From the NCBI GenBank assembly GCA_964499465.1, contig CAZCLJ010000004.1:1-42987 (forward strand): a DNA stretch of 42,987 nucleotides. The letters run 5' to 3'. This document shows positions 28,466-35,963 of this stretch, in pieces. Every line of letters begins with the position of its first letter. Position 1 is the first letter of the stretch. The translations under genes were made by a program, and so were the position numbers. A model generated the notes under the pieces. It searched no databases and was not told where the DNA came from. It saw only the letters and a program-made list of their open reading frames with translations. This stretch comes from JAAYJM01 sp964499465. GTDB lineage: Bacteria; Bacteroidota; Ignavibacteria; Kapaibacteriales; UBA2268.

Positions 28466-28518
28466 TAAAACAAAATTACTGCTTAGTAGTTTATCAAACA
28501 ACGGACTATAAGTATAGT
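28466..28518 (-). promoter_or_regulatory. Controller promoter with C-box-like operator
   Basis: On the minus strand, TTG (28501-28499), 20 bases, then TAATTTTG (28478-28471) is a Bacteroidota-type promoter. The start codon follows six bases later, so the mRNA is practically leaderless. Just upstream of the -33 box is a perfect inverted repeat ACTATA-AG-TATAGT (28505-28518), similar to the GACT...AGTC operators bound by C proteins, in position for activation or autoregulation. Confidence 0.75.
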
Positions 28519-28999
28519 TTATTCTTAATTAGAGATAACCTATAAAATATATATGAAAAAAGTATTGAAATAGCAATACACAATATTTTCGACTACTAGT
28601 ATAATTCACTATTTATCAAACATAATTTTTTTTAAGTGCTTATAAATAAACTTTTTACATTCATAATATTGTATTTATTTGTTATTATATGAAATTCAAC
28701 AAACATAATTTTAATTTTTAATTATTTTTGCATAAAAGGGAAAAAATGTATAAATTTGGGATAATAAGAGTTGAAGGCAAGTAAAGCGAAAACTGAAACA
28801 TTATCGAAATTAAGTAAAGTTTAACATTATAAGTCTCAATCAATCAATAGAATGTATATATATATAAGATATCTGTATATAATTAATTAAGAAAATGAAT
28901 AGTGAAATTGAATGTATATGTAAACGTTATTTTAATTATTTTGACCTTATTGTATTAATCTAACATATAATGTGAAATTAAAGTATAAACATTATTTAT
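28519..28999. other. AT-rich intergenic region, no gene seen
   Basis: About 480 bases of very AT-rich sequence with a run of alternating TA near 28855-28880 and a 12-codon frame at 28746 preceded by AAAAGGG. I see no repeat-family member and no RNA gene. It separates the restriction-modification set from the next small gene. Confidence 0.5.
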
Positions 29000-29326
29000 A
29001 TGAAAAGTTTTCTTTCAAATGATGAAATAAATGATTTAATTAGAAAGTTAAACATTTGTAATTCCCCAAATATGCAATGGCAAAGGAAAAAAGCTCAAAA
29101 AAAATATATTGATTTGTTTGGCAAGGAAATAAACGAAGGAGAAGAATATTTCAGGTTACGTTTAGATGCCAATTATAGTAGTGATTTAAAATTATCTATT
29201 TTTTCAATTGACAAATTCTTATATGCTATTTTTGCACCATATCCCAAATGGGAGAAAAATGTTGAAAAGGATATAATAGATGATTTTGAAAAGAAACGGC
29301 AACTAATAAACAAACTCAGAGAGTGA
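29000..29326 (+). CDS. Hypothetical protein, 108 aa
   Basis: Not recognised. A soluble, Lys/Asp-rich, mostly helical protein (MKSFLSNDEINDLIRKLNIC through DDFEKKRQLINKLRE). There is no signal peptide or membrane segment. The composition matches its neighbours, and the frame is open from a good ATG, but no ribosome-binding site is obvious. It stands alone between the restriction-modification set and the second toxin-antitoxin locus, followed by promoter module P5. Confidence 0.6.
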   Translation: MKSFLSNDEINDLIRKLNICNSPNMQWQRKKAQKKYIDLFGKEINEGEEYFRLRLDANYSSDLKLSIFSIDKFLYAIFAPYPKWEKNVEKDIIDDFEKKRQLINKLRE

Positions 29327-29362
29327 ATTAGTGTAATTGTTTTTCTGATTTATTTTATAAAA

Positions 29363-29445
29363 ATAGCCCACCACTTCCCCTGCCCCAGCCCCCTCTTCCC
29401 AAAATAATAAAAACTTGATTTGAACGTATAATTACATTATATTTG
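29363..29445 (+). promoter_or_regulatory. Promoter module P5 (drives second antitoxin)
   Basis: AGCCCACCACTTCCCCTGCC and CCAGCCCCCTCTTCCC precede AATAATAAAAACTTGATTTG. TTG at 29415-29417 and TATATTTG at 29438-29445 are 20 bases apart; spacer CGTATAATTACA. The leader to the ATG at 29469 ends in AATGAATTAAAATT exactly as at P1. Confidence 0.82.
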
Positions 29446-29468
29446 TAGAATATAAATGAATTAAAATT

Positions 29469-29714
29469 ATGGAATTAAAACTTACATTAAATTTAGAAGA
29501 AAGTGTGATTGATAAAGCAAAAGAATACGCATCATCACAAAAGAGAAGTTTGTCGGATATGATTGAAACATATATTAAAGCAATTACTTCCCACAAAAAT
29601 AAAGGAACAGAAACCACTCCTTTAGTAGAAAGTTTATGTGGCGTTATTGACATTGCTCCAGATTTTGATTATAAAACAGATTATTACAATTATCTTAATG
29701 AAAAATACAAATGA
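29469..29714 (+). CDS. Antitoxin, RHH-like (DUF6364-type), partner toxin broken
   Basis: An 81-aa paralogue of the antitoxin at 19274-19531. The first 38 residues are almost identical (MELKLTLNLEESVIDKAKEY, SSQKRSLSDMIETYIKAI), while the C-terminal toxin-binding part has diverged (TPLVESLCGVIDIAPDFDYK). That suggests separate specificity for its own toxin. It still reads intact, with its promoter, although the toxin frame that overlaps its stop by four bases carries a nonsense codon. It may persist as a free regulator of the P-module promoters (inference). Confidence 0.83.
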   Translation: MELKLTLNLEESVIDKAKEYASSQKRSLSDMIETYIKAITSHKNKGTETTPLVESLCGVIDIAPDFDYKTDYYNYLNEKYK

Positions 29715-30127
29715 AAAGCATTTTTCTTGATACAAATATAATCATTGATTTATTGGCAAAAAGAGAACCATTTGTCCAAGATGCAAAAAATATATTCTCG
29801 TTAGCCGACAAAGGAAAAGTATAACTATATACATCAGCTCTTTCAATTGCAAATGTAAGCTATGTGCTTTTAAGACAAAGAAAAGCTGAAGAAACAAAAC
29901 AAATATTAAGAAAATTAGTTTTATTGGTTAAAATATATAGTCTTGATGAAAAAATTATCAACCTGGCTTTAAATGACATTGAATTTAATGATTTTGAAGA
30001 TGGACTACAATATTATACAGCTTTAGAAAATCATACTGATATAATTTTAACAAGAAATACAAAAGATTTTAAGAATTCAAAATTACCTGTTATCACAGCA
30101 AAACAGTTTAATGAAATAATAGAATAA
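29711..30127 (+). pseudogene. PIN-domain toxin interrupted by one nonsense codon
   Basis: The frame starts at ATG 29711 with MKSIFLDTNIIIDLLAKREP, reaches ADKGKV, and meets TAA at 29822-29824. It continues in the same frame to 30127 (LYTSALSIANVSYVLLRQRK, FEDGLQYYTALEN, IILTRNTKDFKNS). Alignment by eye with the intact toxin at 19528 puts the stop at the Lys codon of GKIKVIV, so a single A-to-T change (AAA to TAA) is enough. In addition, the last acidic position, D in IITRDVKDF, is N in this copy (LTRNTKDF). A shorter product could begin at TTG 29864, but it would lack the first catalytic Asp. Confidence 0.88.
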
Positions 30128-30205
30128 CATGAATATTCTTTTATTTACATTTAAGTTTTTTTATCTACATTACTTAATTTCACATTGTTTACTCAATTCC
30201 AACAA

Positions 30206-30306
30206 TCCACCACAAAACCCACTTCCTCCCATTCCCCTCAAGCCCAGCCAGCTCTTCCCCAAAAATAATAAAAACTTGATTAGAACGTATAATTACATTA
30301 TATTTG
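30206..30306 (+). promoter_or_regulatory. Promoter module P6 (drives the Bro-N gene)
   Basis: ACCACAAAACCCACTTCC, CATTCCCCTCAAGCCCAGCC and AGCTCTTCCCC precede AATAATAAAAACTTGATTAG. TTG at 30276-30278 and TATATTTG at 30299-30306 are 20 bases apart; spacer CGTATAATTACA. The likely gene start is at 30336. Confidence 0.8.
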
Positions 30307-30335
30307 CAAAAAAAAACTTATGAAATATTGAAATT

Positions 30336-31193
30336 ATGAAACAGCAAAATGCCATTAAAGTATTTGAAAACAAAAAGGTAAGAACCTTATGGGATGCCGA
30401 CCAGGAAAAATGGTTCATTTCAATTATTGATGTTATTGAAGTTTTAACAAATAATGAAAGGCCAAGAAAATACTGGAGTGATTTAAAAACTAAACTTAAA
30501 AAAGAAGGTAGTGAGTTGTCCGAAAAAATCGGACAACTGAAAATGCAATCTGCTGATGGCAAATACTACCTTACCGATGTAGCAGATACAGAGCAGCTTT
30601 TTCGTCTTATCCAATCCATTCCATCGCCAAAAGCAGAGCCATTTAAACAATGGTTGGCTCAAATTGCAAGCGAACGTTTAGACGAAATGCAGGACCCTGA
30701 ACTTACTATTGACAGAGCTTTAGAGCAATATTTAAAATTGGGATATTCTGAAAACTGGATAAACCAGCGATTGAAAAGCATTGAAATACGAAAAGAATTA
30801 ACAGATGAGTGGAAAAAAAGGGGATTAAAAGAAGGACAGCAATTTGCAACTCTTACTGATATTATCACAAAAACCTGGTCTGGAAATACAACTAAAGAAT
30901 ACAAAGTGCTAAAAGGATTGAAAAAGGAAAACCTGCGCGACAATATGACCAATACCGAACTCATATTGAATATGCTTGCTGAAGCTTCTACAAAAGATAT
31001 TTCGCAAGCAGTAGAACCACAAACCTTTGAGGAAAGCAAAACTGTGGCAAAACAAGGAGGCAATGTTGCTAAAGTTGCAAAGCTTGAACTTGAAGCAAAA
31101 ACAGGTAAAAAAGTAGTAACGGCATTAAATGCAAAATCTGTTTTATCAGAAAGCAAAACTGTTAAACAAATTAAAGCAAAAAAGCCCAAATAA
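30336..31193 (+). CDS. Bro-N domain protein (phage antirepressor-like)
   Basis: A 285-aa protein. Residues about 1-115 are a BRO-N DNA-binding domain as in phage antirepressors: IKVFENKKVRTLWDADQEKW, ISIIDVIEVLTNNERPRKYW, LKMQSADGKYYLTDVADTEQ, LFRLIQSIPSPKAEPFKQWL. The middle (TIDRALEQYLKLGYSENWIN, then KSIEIRKELTDEWKKRGL) and a C-terminal Lys-rich tail form the second half common in Bacteroidota homologues encoded near mobile DNA. The function is unknown, probably transcriptional. It is the last gene of the island, and its promoter is module P6. A preceding ATG at 30318 opens only a few codons. Confidence 0.85.
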   Translation: MKQQNAIKVFENKKVRTLWDADQEKWFISIIDVIEVLTNNERPRKYWSDLKTKLKKEGSELSEKIGQLKMQSADGKYYLTDVADTEQLFRLIQSIPSPKAEPFKQWLAQIASERLDEMQDPELTIDRALEQYLKLGYSENWINQRLKSIEIRKELTDEWKKRGLKEGQQFATLTDIITKTWSGNTTKEYKVLKGLKKENLRDNMTNTELILNMLAEASTKDISQAVEPQTFEESKTVAKQGGNVAKVAKLELEAKTGKKVVTALNAKSVLSESKTVKQIKAKKPK

Positions 31194-31248
31194 TATTGAC
31201 CAATTATGCTGTTTAATACAAAGTTGTTTTTAACGATAAATTATTTTC

Positions 31249-31418
31249 GTCTGTCATTTCGAAACGAAGTGAGGAATCTCACAAGTATTTGCTACTACAG
31301 ACTTTGAGATTTCTCACTTCGTTTCGAAATGACACTTTTTCTGTATAATTTGCGAAATTGTTTTTTACGAGGCAAATCTCCTAACTCCTTTATTTTCGTT
31401 ATGGGCTCAGAAGTTCTG
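31249..31418. repeat. Conserved-end element, copy F (half element)
   Basis: A SERSEES-type inverted repeat (GTCATTTCGAAACGAAGTG against CACTTCGTTTCGAAATGAC) joins the reverse-oriented conserved end (TTTGCGAAATTG, TTTACGAGGCAAATCTCC, GAAGTTCTG). The opposite end is not recognisable, so this copy is truncated. Confidence 0.8.
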
Positions 31419-31474
31419 AATCTTTAAAAGCAACTTGTTGCTTGTATTACTAAATAATTTTATATATAAAAATC

Positions 31475-32179
31475 TTATTCACTGACCTCAATTAAGTCGT
31501 CAGCTGGCATATCTCTCATTCTGTATCCAACGCCGCGAATACTTTGAATAAGCGGTTTAGAACCGTCTTCATTCTCAATTTTTGTGCGTAGTCGCTTAAT
31601 ATAAACGTCAATAATATTTGATTCAGGGTCAAAATTATGTTTCCAAACATGCTGAGTGATAGTGCTTCGACTAAGAATTTTGTTTTTATTTCTCATTAAG
31701 TATTCCAAAAGAGAATACTCTTTAGTTGTAAGTTCGATTTCTCTGCCGAAGCGAAAAGCGAAGTGTGAAACAGTATCAAGGACAAGGTCTGCGCATTGCA
31801 ACTTAGTAGTTTTCTCCGGACTTAATCTACGCAAAATTGAGCGGAGACGGGCAGCGAGTTCCTGAAAGCTAAATGGTTTAGGCAGATAATCGTCTGCTCC
31901 TAAATCCAAGCCCTGCACCCTGTCTTCTGTTGTTCCTCTTGCAGTCAGCATCAGAATCGGTGTAGCTATACCGGCAGTTCTTAATTCACTTAGGACGGTA
32001 AAGCCATCTTTACCCGGAAGCATTACATCAAGCAAAATCGCATCGTATTGGTTATTCATCGCCATTTCTAAACCGGTGATTCCGTCATTTGCTACTTCGA
32101 CTCCATAGCGTTCTTCTTCAAGACCACTTTTAATGAAACTTGCTACTTTGCGTTCATCTTCAATTACTAGTATTTTCAT
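31475..32179 (-). CDS. OmpR/PhoB-type response regulator
   Basis: A 234-aa two-domain regulator. The receiver domain (1-120) has the acidic pocket VIEDE (8-10), the phosphoacceptor Asp in ILLDVMLPGKDG (about 51), Thr in LMLTARG and Lys in YLPKPFSFQEL (about 101). The C-terminal winged-helix DNA-binding domain (about 130-225) contains ELTTKEYSLLEYLMRNKNKI and SNIIDVYIKRLRTKIENE, ending with SIRGVGYRM. It belongs to the group including CusR and other metal/stress regulators. No histidine kinase adjoins it; the nearest kinase is at 35964 and is of another type. It lies 44 bases behind the large secreted-protein gene on the same strand and may be co-transcribed. Confidence 0.95.
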   Translation of the reverse strand: MKILVIEDERKVASFIKSGLEEERYGVEVANDGITGLEMAMNNQYDAILLDVMLPGKDGFTVLSELRTAGIATPILMLTARGTTEDRVQGLDLGADDYLPKPFSFQELAARLRSILRRLSPEKTTKLQCADLVLDTVSHFAFRFGREIELTTKEYSLLEYLMRNKNKILSRSTITQHVWKHNFDPESNIIDVYIKRLRTKIENEDGSKPLIQSIRGVGYRMRDMPADDLIEVSE

Positions 32180-32223
32180 TTAAACCTCAATAGTTTTTTT
32201 TCTCAAATTAAGAAAAAAACTTA

Positions 32224-35139
32224 TTATTTTCTAATAAAAAGTGGATAAACTTCAATATAGCCGTTAGAAAGTTCTAATGAAATATAATACATTCCGTTTG
32301 AAGCAGTGGAGCCATCCCAAATTGTTCCGTCCCATCTGTCGCAGTAGGCAATATTGGTTAAACGCGGCTCGCCTTTCACTGGTTCTGCTACTATTCTGTT
32401 GTTTTGGTCGTAAATTCTTATTGTTACGTTTGCTTCTTTTGGAATAGAATAGACAAATTCTACCTTTTCTTTGAAAGGATTAAAAGGATTTGGTGCTACA
32501 ATTTGCAAATACCTGATTTGGAAATTACGCATAACTTCCGAATGGCTTATACAGGAGTTTTCGCAACATAAGGTAACGATTACGCTGTCTGGTGCTTCTA
32601 TTGGAATGTTCCAAACAAAACTACCGCTTGAAGCAGCAGTTCTTCCCAGCATTATATAGCTTTCGCCACCATCAAGGGACATTCCTACTGAAATAGTATC
32701 GCAGGGAAATTCAAACTTGTTTGGGTCCCATGTTATTATTCTTGATGGGTCTGCTGTTTGGCTTGTATCATAAGTTAAATCAATTCTTGCAGGTAAAATG
32801 TAAACTGGTATTATTTCTACTGTATCTAAAATTCCAGCTGTCCAAATCAGAGTTTGGAAATATGCTTTATTACTGTCTATCGGTTCAAAGCAATTAAACA
32901 TTTTTAGGCAGGGAACTTCTGCTAAAAAATAAAAGCTGCCATCGGGTAGCACAGCAGTAACAGCGAGCTTTGTCCAGTAAATGCTATCAATACTTATTTC
33001 AATGCCAATTGAATCAACGCAGGAAGTTGTTCCCTGAATAATTAAATCGTCACCGGTATAAATTTTTGAATAAGGGGCAAACGAATAGTATAAATTAGGT
33101 AATGAAATACGCAATATAGCTGTTGAATCGCTTATCCTCTCGGGTCTTTCGCTGCTTTGAATTAAAAATCTTCCTTGTTTTCCTAAAAGGAGAGAATCCA
33201 AAACATATTTAAATGTAACTGTATCTTGATTATTCAATATGTTCGATTTTAAAAGAATTTTACTTTCAAAAGGAGTTCCATTTTGATATTCCTGAAAACT
33301 GAGATTAACCTTTTGAGCAGAAAGCAAAACATTTGCCCATTTAATTTCGAGCGTATCGGCATTGCAGTATTCTGCTGGTGGGTCTTCCTGAACTTTTGGA
33401 GAAATGATAGAAAGCGAATTTTCAGAAGGCATACCAATAACGTAAGTGCTATCAAAGGTAGTAACAATAATGTCATTTAAGCCATCGCCTTCCATGTCAG
33501 CGACTGCAACTGCTGTAATTGTTTGGTAAGGGAAAACGGCAGTATAAACCGTATCGAAAGGATAGCCAAATCTGAACTCATTTGAATTATAATCTCGTAA
33601 TCTTAAAATTCTTAAATTTGCGCCATCAGCCAGTATAATTTCGTCCTTGCCATTCTGGGCGCCATCAATATCATTAACAGCAGCCACCCAGCCATTTATT
33701 CTGTGGCTCACAATCGTATCGAATGGATATAAATATTCGTTTGGCAAAGAAGATTTTGGCACAAGCTCATCAGTTTTATATCTCAAAATATAAAGAATTG
33801 AACCGGGATAAATCAGTTCGTTTGTAGATTGTGTAGCGATTATTTCATTTCCCGGATTGTTGGGATAATATGGCTTCCAGTCATTTGTAGAATTTCCATC
33901 AACATTTCCGACTGCAACAGACCAAAGGTGATTATCACCACCAATATAACTTGGGTCAACTAAATCCCCTGTCCAAGTTAAAGGAATTCCATCAGTATCA
34001 TAAAGATGCAATTTCGATTTTCCCAAAGAGCCATCGTATCCTTTATACGATTCAGAAAGCAGAATAAAATCATCTTCATTAGAACCATCATTTAGTTTTA
34101 CGAAGTGAGAGCGAATAAAAGGACGTTTGTTGGTAATTTTATCTATATTTAAAGTATTGTTGAAATTTGTAGCAAAATCATCTGGAGCATCAATATTTGC
34201 CATTAACAGATATGCTTCATTTGAATTAGAAAAATAAACAATATCATTAATCACGCAGTCTAATGCTTCAGTTGGGTAATTTGGGAAAAGAATTAAAGTA
34301 TTATTATCTACTTGAGAAATAGATGGTTGGGAAAGATTTATTTCAGGTCCTAAATACCTTCTTAAATCCATTGAATCTGCAACATCTGGTAATGGATAAA
34401 TTGCTAAATTTTCTTTGGAATTAAATGTCGAAAAGCCACGCAAAAAGGGAGCAGGGTCGAGTGCTGTATAATCTGGACTTACATAAGGATTGGTCATATT
34501 GATTGTAGAGTAAATCATCTTCTGATTATCCTGATTACGCAGGAAAAAAGGTTTTACACTGCCAAAATAATTTGGGTCGAATGGACGTAAATCAACTGAC
34601 AAACTTAATAGCTTTGCAACTGTATCAACTGCTTGATTATTGGTGCTATCAATAAAACCAGCAAGATAGCCATATATTAATTTATAATTTATATTTTCCG
34701 TTTCAGTAGTTTCTAATCCGAGAATTACTGGATTAGTTATATTATAAAGTTGATTGCTCGTAGTATCAAACAAAGCAGAAACGCTTTTTAAACTTTGAAT
34801 TGAACTAGTTTTTTTATGCACTTTCCCTTTGGCATCAACAACAATAATTTTGTTTCCAACAACAGCGGTGATTTCCTGAGGAGCAGCTTCGTAATTTTCA
34901 TTAATTTTTTCGTTATTAATAATATTTCCAATTAATGGCTGTATTTGACCACAAATTGCCGGAGTTGACCATTTAACAACAAAAGAATCGGCAGCTTGCA
35001 AATTTGAACGTTTGGTAACGTAACGGGTAGCTTCAGGATTGCCATCTGGGTAAAGCCAGTTTGCAGGGCTTGATTGAAAGATTTGCCCTTCTAGCGCTGT
35101 TGTTGAGATTATTAAAATTATAAGTATTATATTCTTCAT
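32224..35139 (-). CDS. Large secreted protein with FlgD-like C-terminal domain
   Basis: A 971-aa protein with an N-terminal signal peptide (MKNIILIILIISTTALEGQ). The middle contains FG-GAP/VCBS-like stretches with repeated DxDGxNDI-like elements (VAVADMEGDGLNDIIVTTFD, AAVNDIDGAQNGKDEIILAD, VAVGNVDGNSTND), which in other proteins form calcium-binding beta-propeller blades. A beta-sandwich part follows with several cysteines (about 735-865). The last 90 residues (IVAPNPFNPFKEKVEFVYSI, ATVTIRIYD-like, GMYYISLELSNGYIEVYPLF) are a FlgD Ig-like/T9SS-style sorting domain, implying export to the cell surface. The ligand is unknown. It is the first gene of a probable two-gene unit with the response regulator. 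Confidence 0.85.
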   Translation of the reverse strand: MKNIILIILIISTTALEGQIFQSSPANWLYPDGNPEATRYVTKRSNLQAADSFVVKWSTPAICGQIQPLIGNIINNEKINENYEAAPQEITAVVGNKIIVVDAKGKVHKKTSSIQSLKSVSALFDTTSNQLYNITNPVILGLETTETENINYKLIYGYLAGFIDSTNNQAVDTVAKLLSLSVDLRPFDPNYFGSVKPFFLRNQDNQKMIYSTINMTNPYVSPDYTALDPAPFLRGFSTFNSKENLAIYPLPDVADSMDLRRYLGPEINLSQPSISQVDNNTLILFPNYPTEALDCVINDIVYFSNSNEAYLLMANIDAPDDFATNFNNTLNIDKITNKRPFIRSHFVKLNDGSNEDDFILLSESYKGYDGSLGKSKLHLYDTDGIPLTWTGDLVDPSYIGGDNHLWSVAVGNVDGNSTNDWKPYYPNNPGNEIIATQSTNELIYPGSILYILRYKTDELVPKSSLPNEYLYPFDTIVSHRINGWVAAVNDIDGAQNGKDEIILADGANLRILRLRDYNSNEFRFGYPFDTVYTAVFPYQTITAVAVADMEGDGLNDIIVTTFDSTYVIGMPSENSLSIISPKVQEDPPAEYCNADTLEIKWANVLLSAQKVNLSFQEYQNGTPFESKILLKSNILNNQDTVTFKYVLDSLLLGKQGRFLIQSSERPERISDSTAILRISLPNLYYSFAPYSKIYTGDDLIIQGTTSCVDSIGIEISIDSIYWTKLAVTAVLPDGSFYFLAEVPCLKMFNCFEPIDSNKAYFQTLIWTAGILDTVEIIPVYILPARIDLTYDTSQTADPSRIITWDPNKFEFPCDTISVGMSLDGGESYIMLGRTAASSGSFVWNIPIEAPDSVIVTLCCENSCISHSEVMRNFQIRYLQIVAPNPFNPFKEKVEFVYSIPKEANVTIRIYDQNNRIVAEPVKGEPRLTNIAYCDRWDGTIWDGSTASNGMYYISLELSNGYIEVYPLFIRK

Positions 35140-35244
35140 ATTTTTCTTACTATTTATATATACTTTTTAAGCAATATAGCAAAAATATTACCAAAAATAG
35201 TAAAATTGGAAAAATTAAAAAAATATTTCCAGAAAATTCAAGTT

Positions 35245-35451
35245 CAGAACTCCTGATGTCTCGTAGTTTGCTATTGCGCAGTCTTGTCATTCCGAAACGA
35301 AGTGAGGAATCTCACAACTCATTGTTTCCACATAACTTGAGATTTCTCACTTCGTTTCGAAATGACACCTTTTCAAAGTAATTTGCGCAATTATTCTGTG
35401 CGAAGCAAATCTTCTAACTCTTTTATTTTCGTTTTGGGGTCAGGATATCTG
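35245..35451. repeat. Conserved-end element, copy G (SERSEES interior)
   Basis: CAGAACTCCTGATGTCTCG and TAGTTTGCTATTGCGCA at the left are the right end of the family reversed. The interior is a clean SERSEES inverted repeat (35283-35368). The other end runs TTTGCGCAATTATTCTG, GCGAAGCAAATCTTC, TCAGGATATCTG. Confidence 0.87.
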
Positions 35452-35575
35452 AATTTAAAATAAGGTAATAAGGTTTATTGATTTTTGTGCATATTTTCCA
35501 CTAAGGTTTTCAAAAAAAATAAGGTTTTAAATTTCTTTTGCAAAATTATTGAGTCCAATCTAAAAACTATAATAT

Positions 35576-35815
35576 CAGAACTCCTGCCTCCATAACGAAA
35601 ATAAAGGAGTTAGGAGATTTATCTCGTAAATAACAATTTCGCCGTTAGCAAATATTATCTTATTAGTTATTTGTCATTAGTCATTGGTCATTAGTTTGTA
35701 ACTACTAATAACAAATGACGAATAACGAATGACCTATTGGAAATATTTACATTCAAATTTAATTTCTTATAATAAAAAATGCGAAACAACAAACTACGAG
35801 GCATCAGGAGTTCTG
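35576..35815. repeat. Conserved-end element, copy H (interior type 2)
   Basis: CAGAACTCCTGCCTCCATAA at the left, CAACAAACTACGAGGCATC and AGGAGTTCTG at the right; interior as in copy E. AATAT stands on both sides, a possible 5-bp target duplication, though chance is likely in AT-rich DNA. After it, 35816-35963 holds a small repeat of AGCCGATAGC/AGCCAACAGC units and no gene. Confidence 0.87.
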
Positions 35816-35963
35816 AATATGTCATTTTCGATTACTCGGAAATGATATTTCAACGTTTTTAGCGTGGATTCATTAATATTAACGAATATTGACCAATAAC
35901 AAATAGCCGATAGCTGTCAGCCGACAGCTTAGAGCCGATAGCCAACAGCCACGATTTCACAAC

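Noticed and set aside
28746..28784. 12-codon frame (MYKFGIIRVEGK) with AAAAGGG and a TATTTTTG box upstream, considered as a leader peptide
   Set aside because: No matching -33 box, no attenuator downstream and too short to support.
30659..31189. 176-codon antisense frame inside the Bro-N gene
   Set aside because: It is the shadow of a clearly recognisable Bro-N protein, Ser/Leu-rich without motif or ribosome-binding site.
16923..31193. Island considered as an integron or cassette array because similar sequences precede several genes
   Set aside because: No integrase and no attC-type folded sites; the recurring sequence contains a promoter and lies upstream of genes rather than after them.
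35571..35820. AATAT on both sides of element H as a target-site duplication
   Set aside because: Five AT bases in very AT-rich sequence, and no comparable duplication around the other copies; kept only as a remark.
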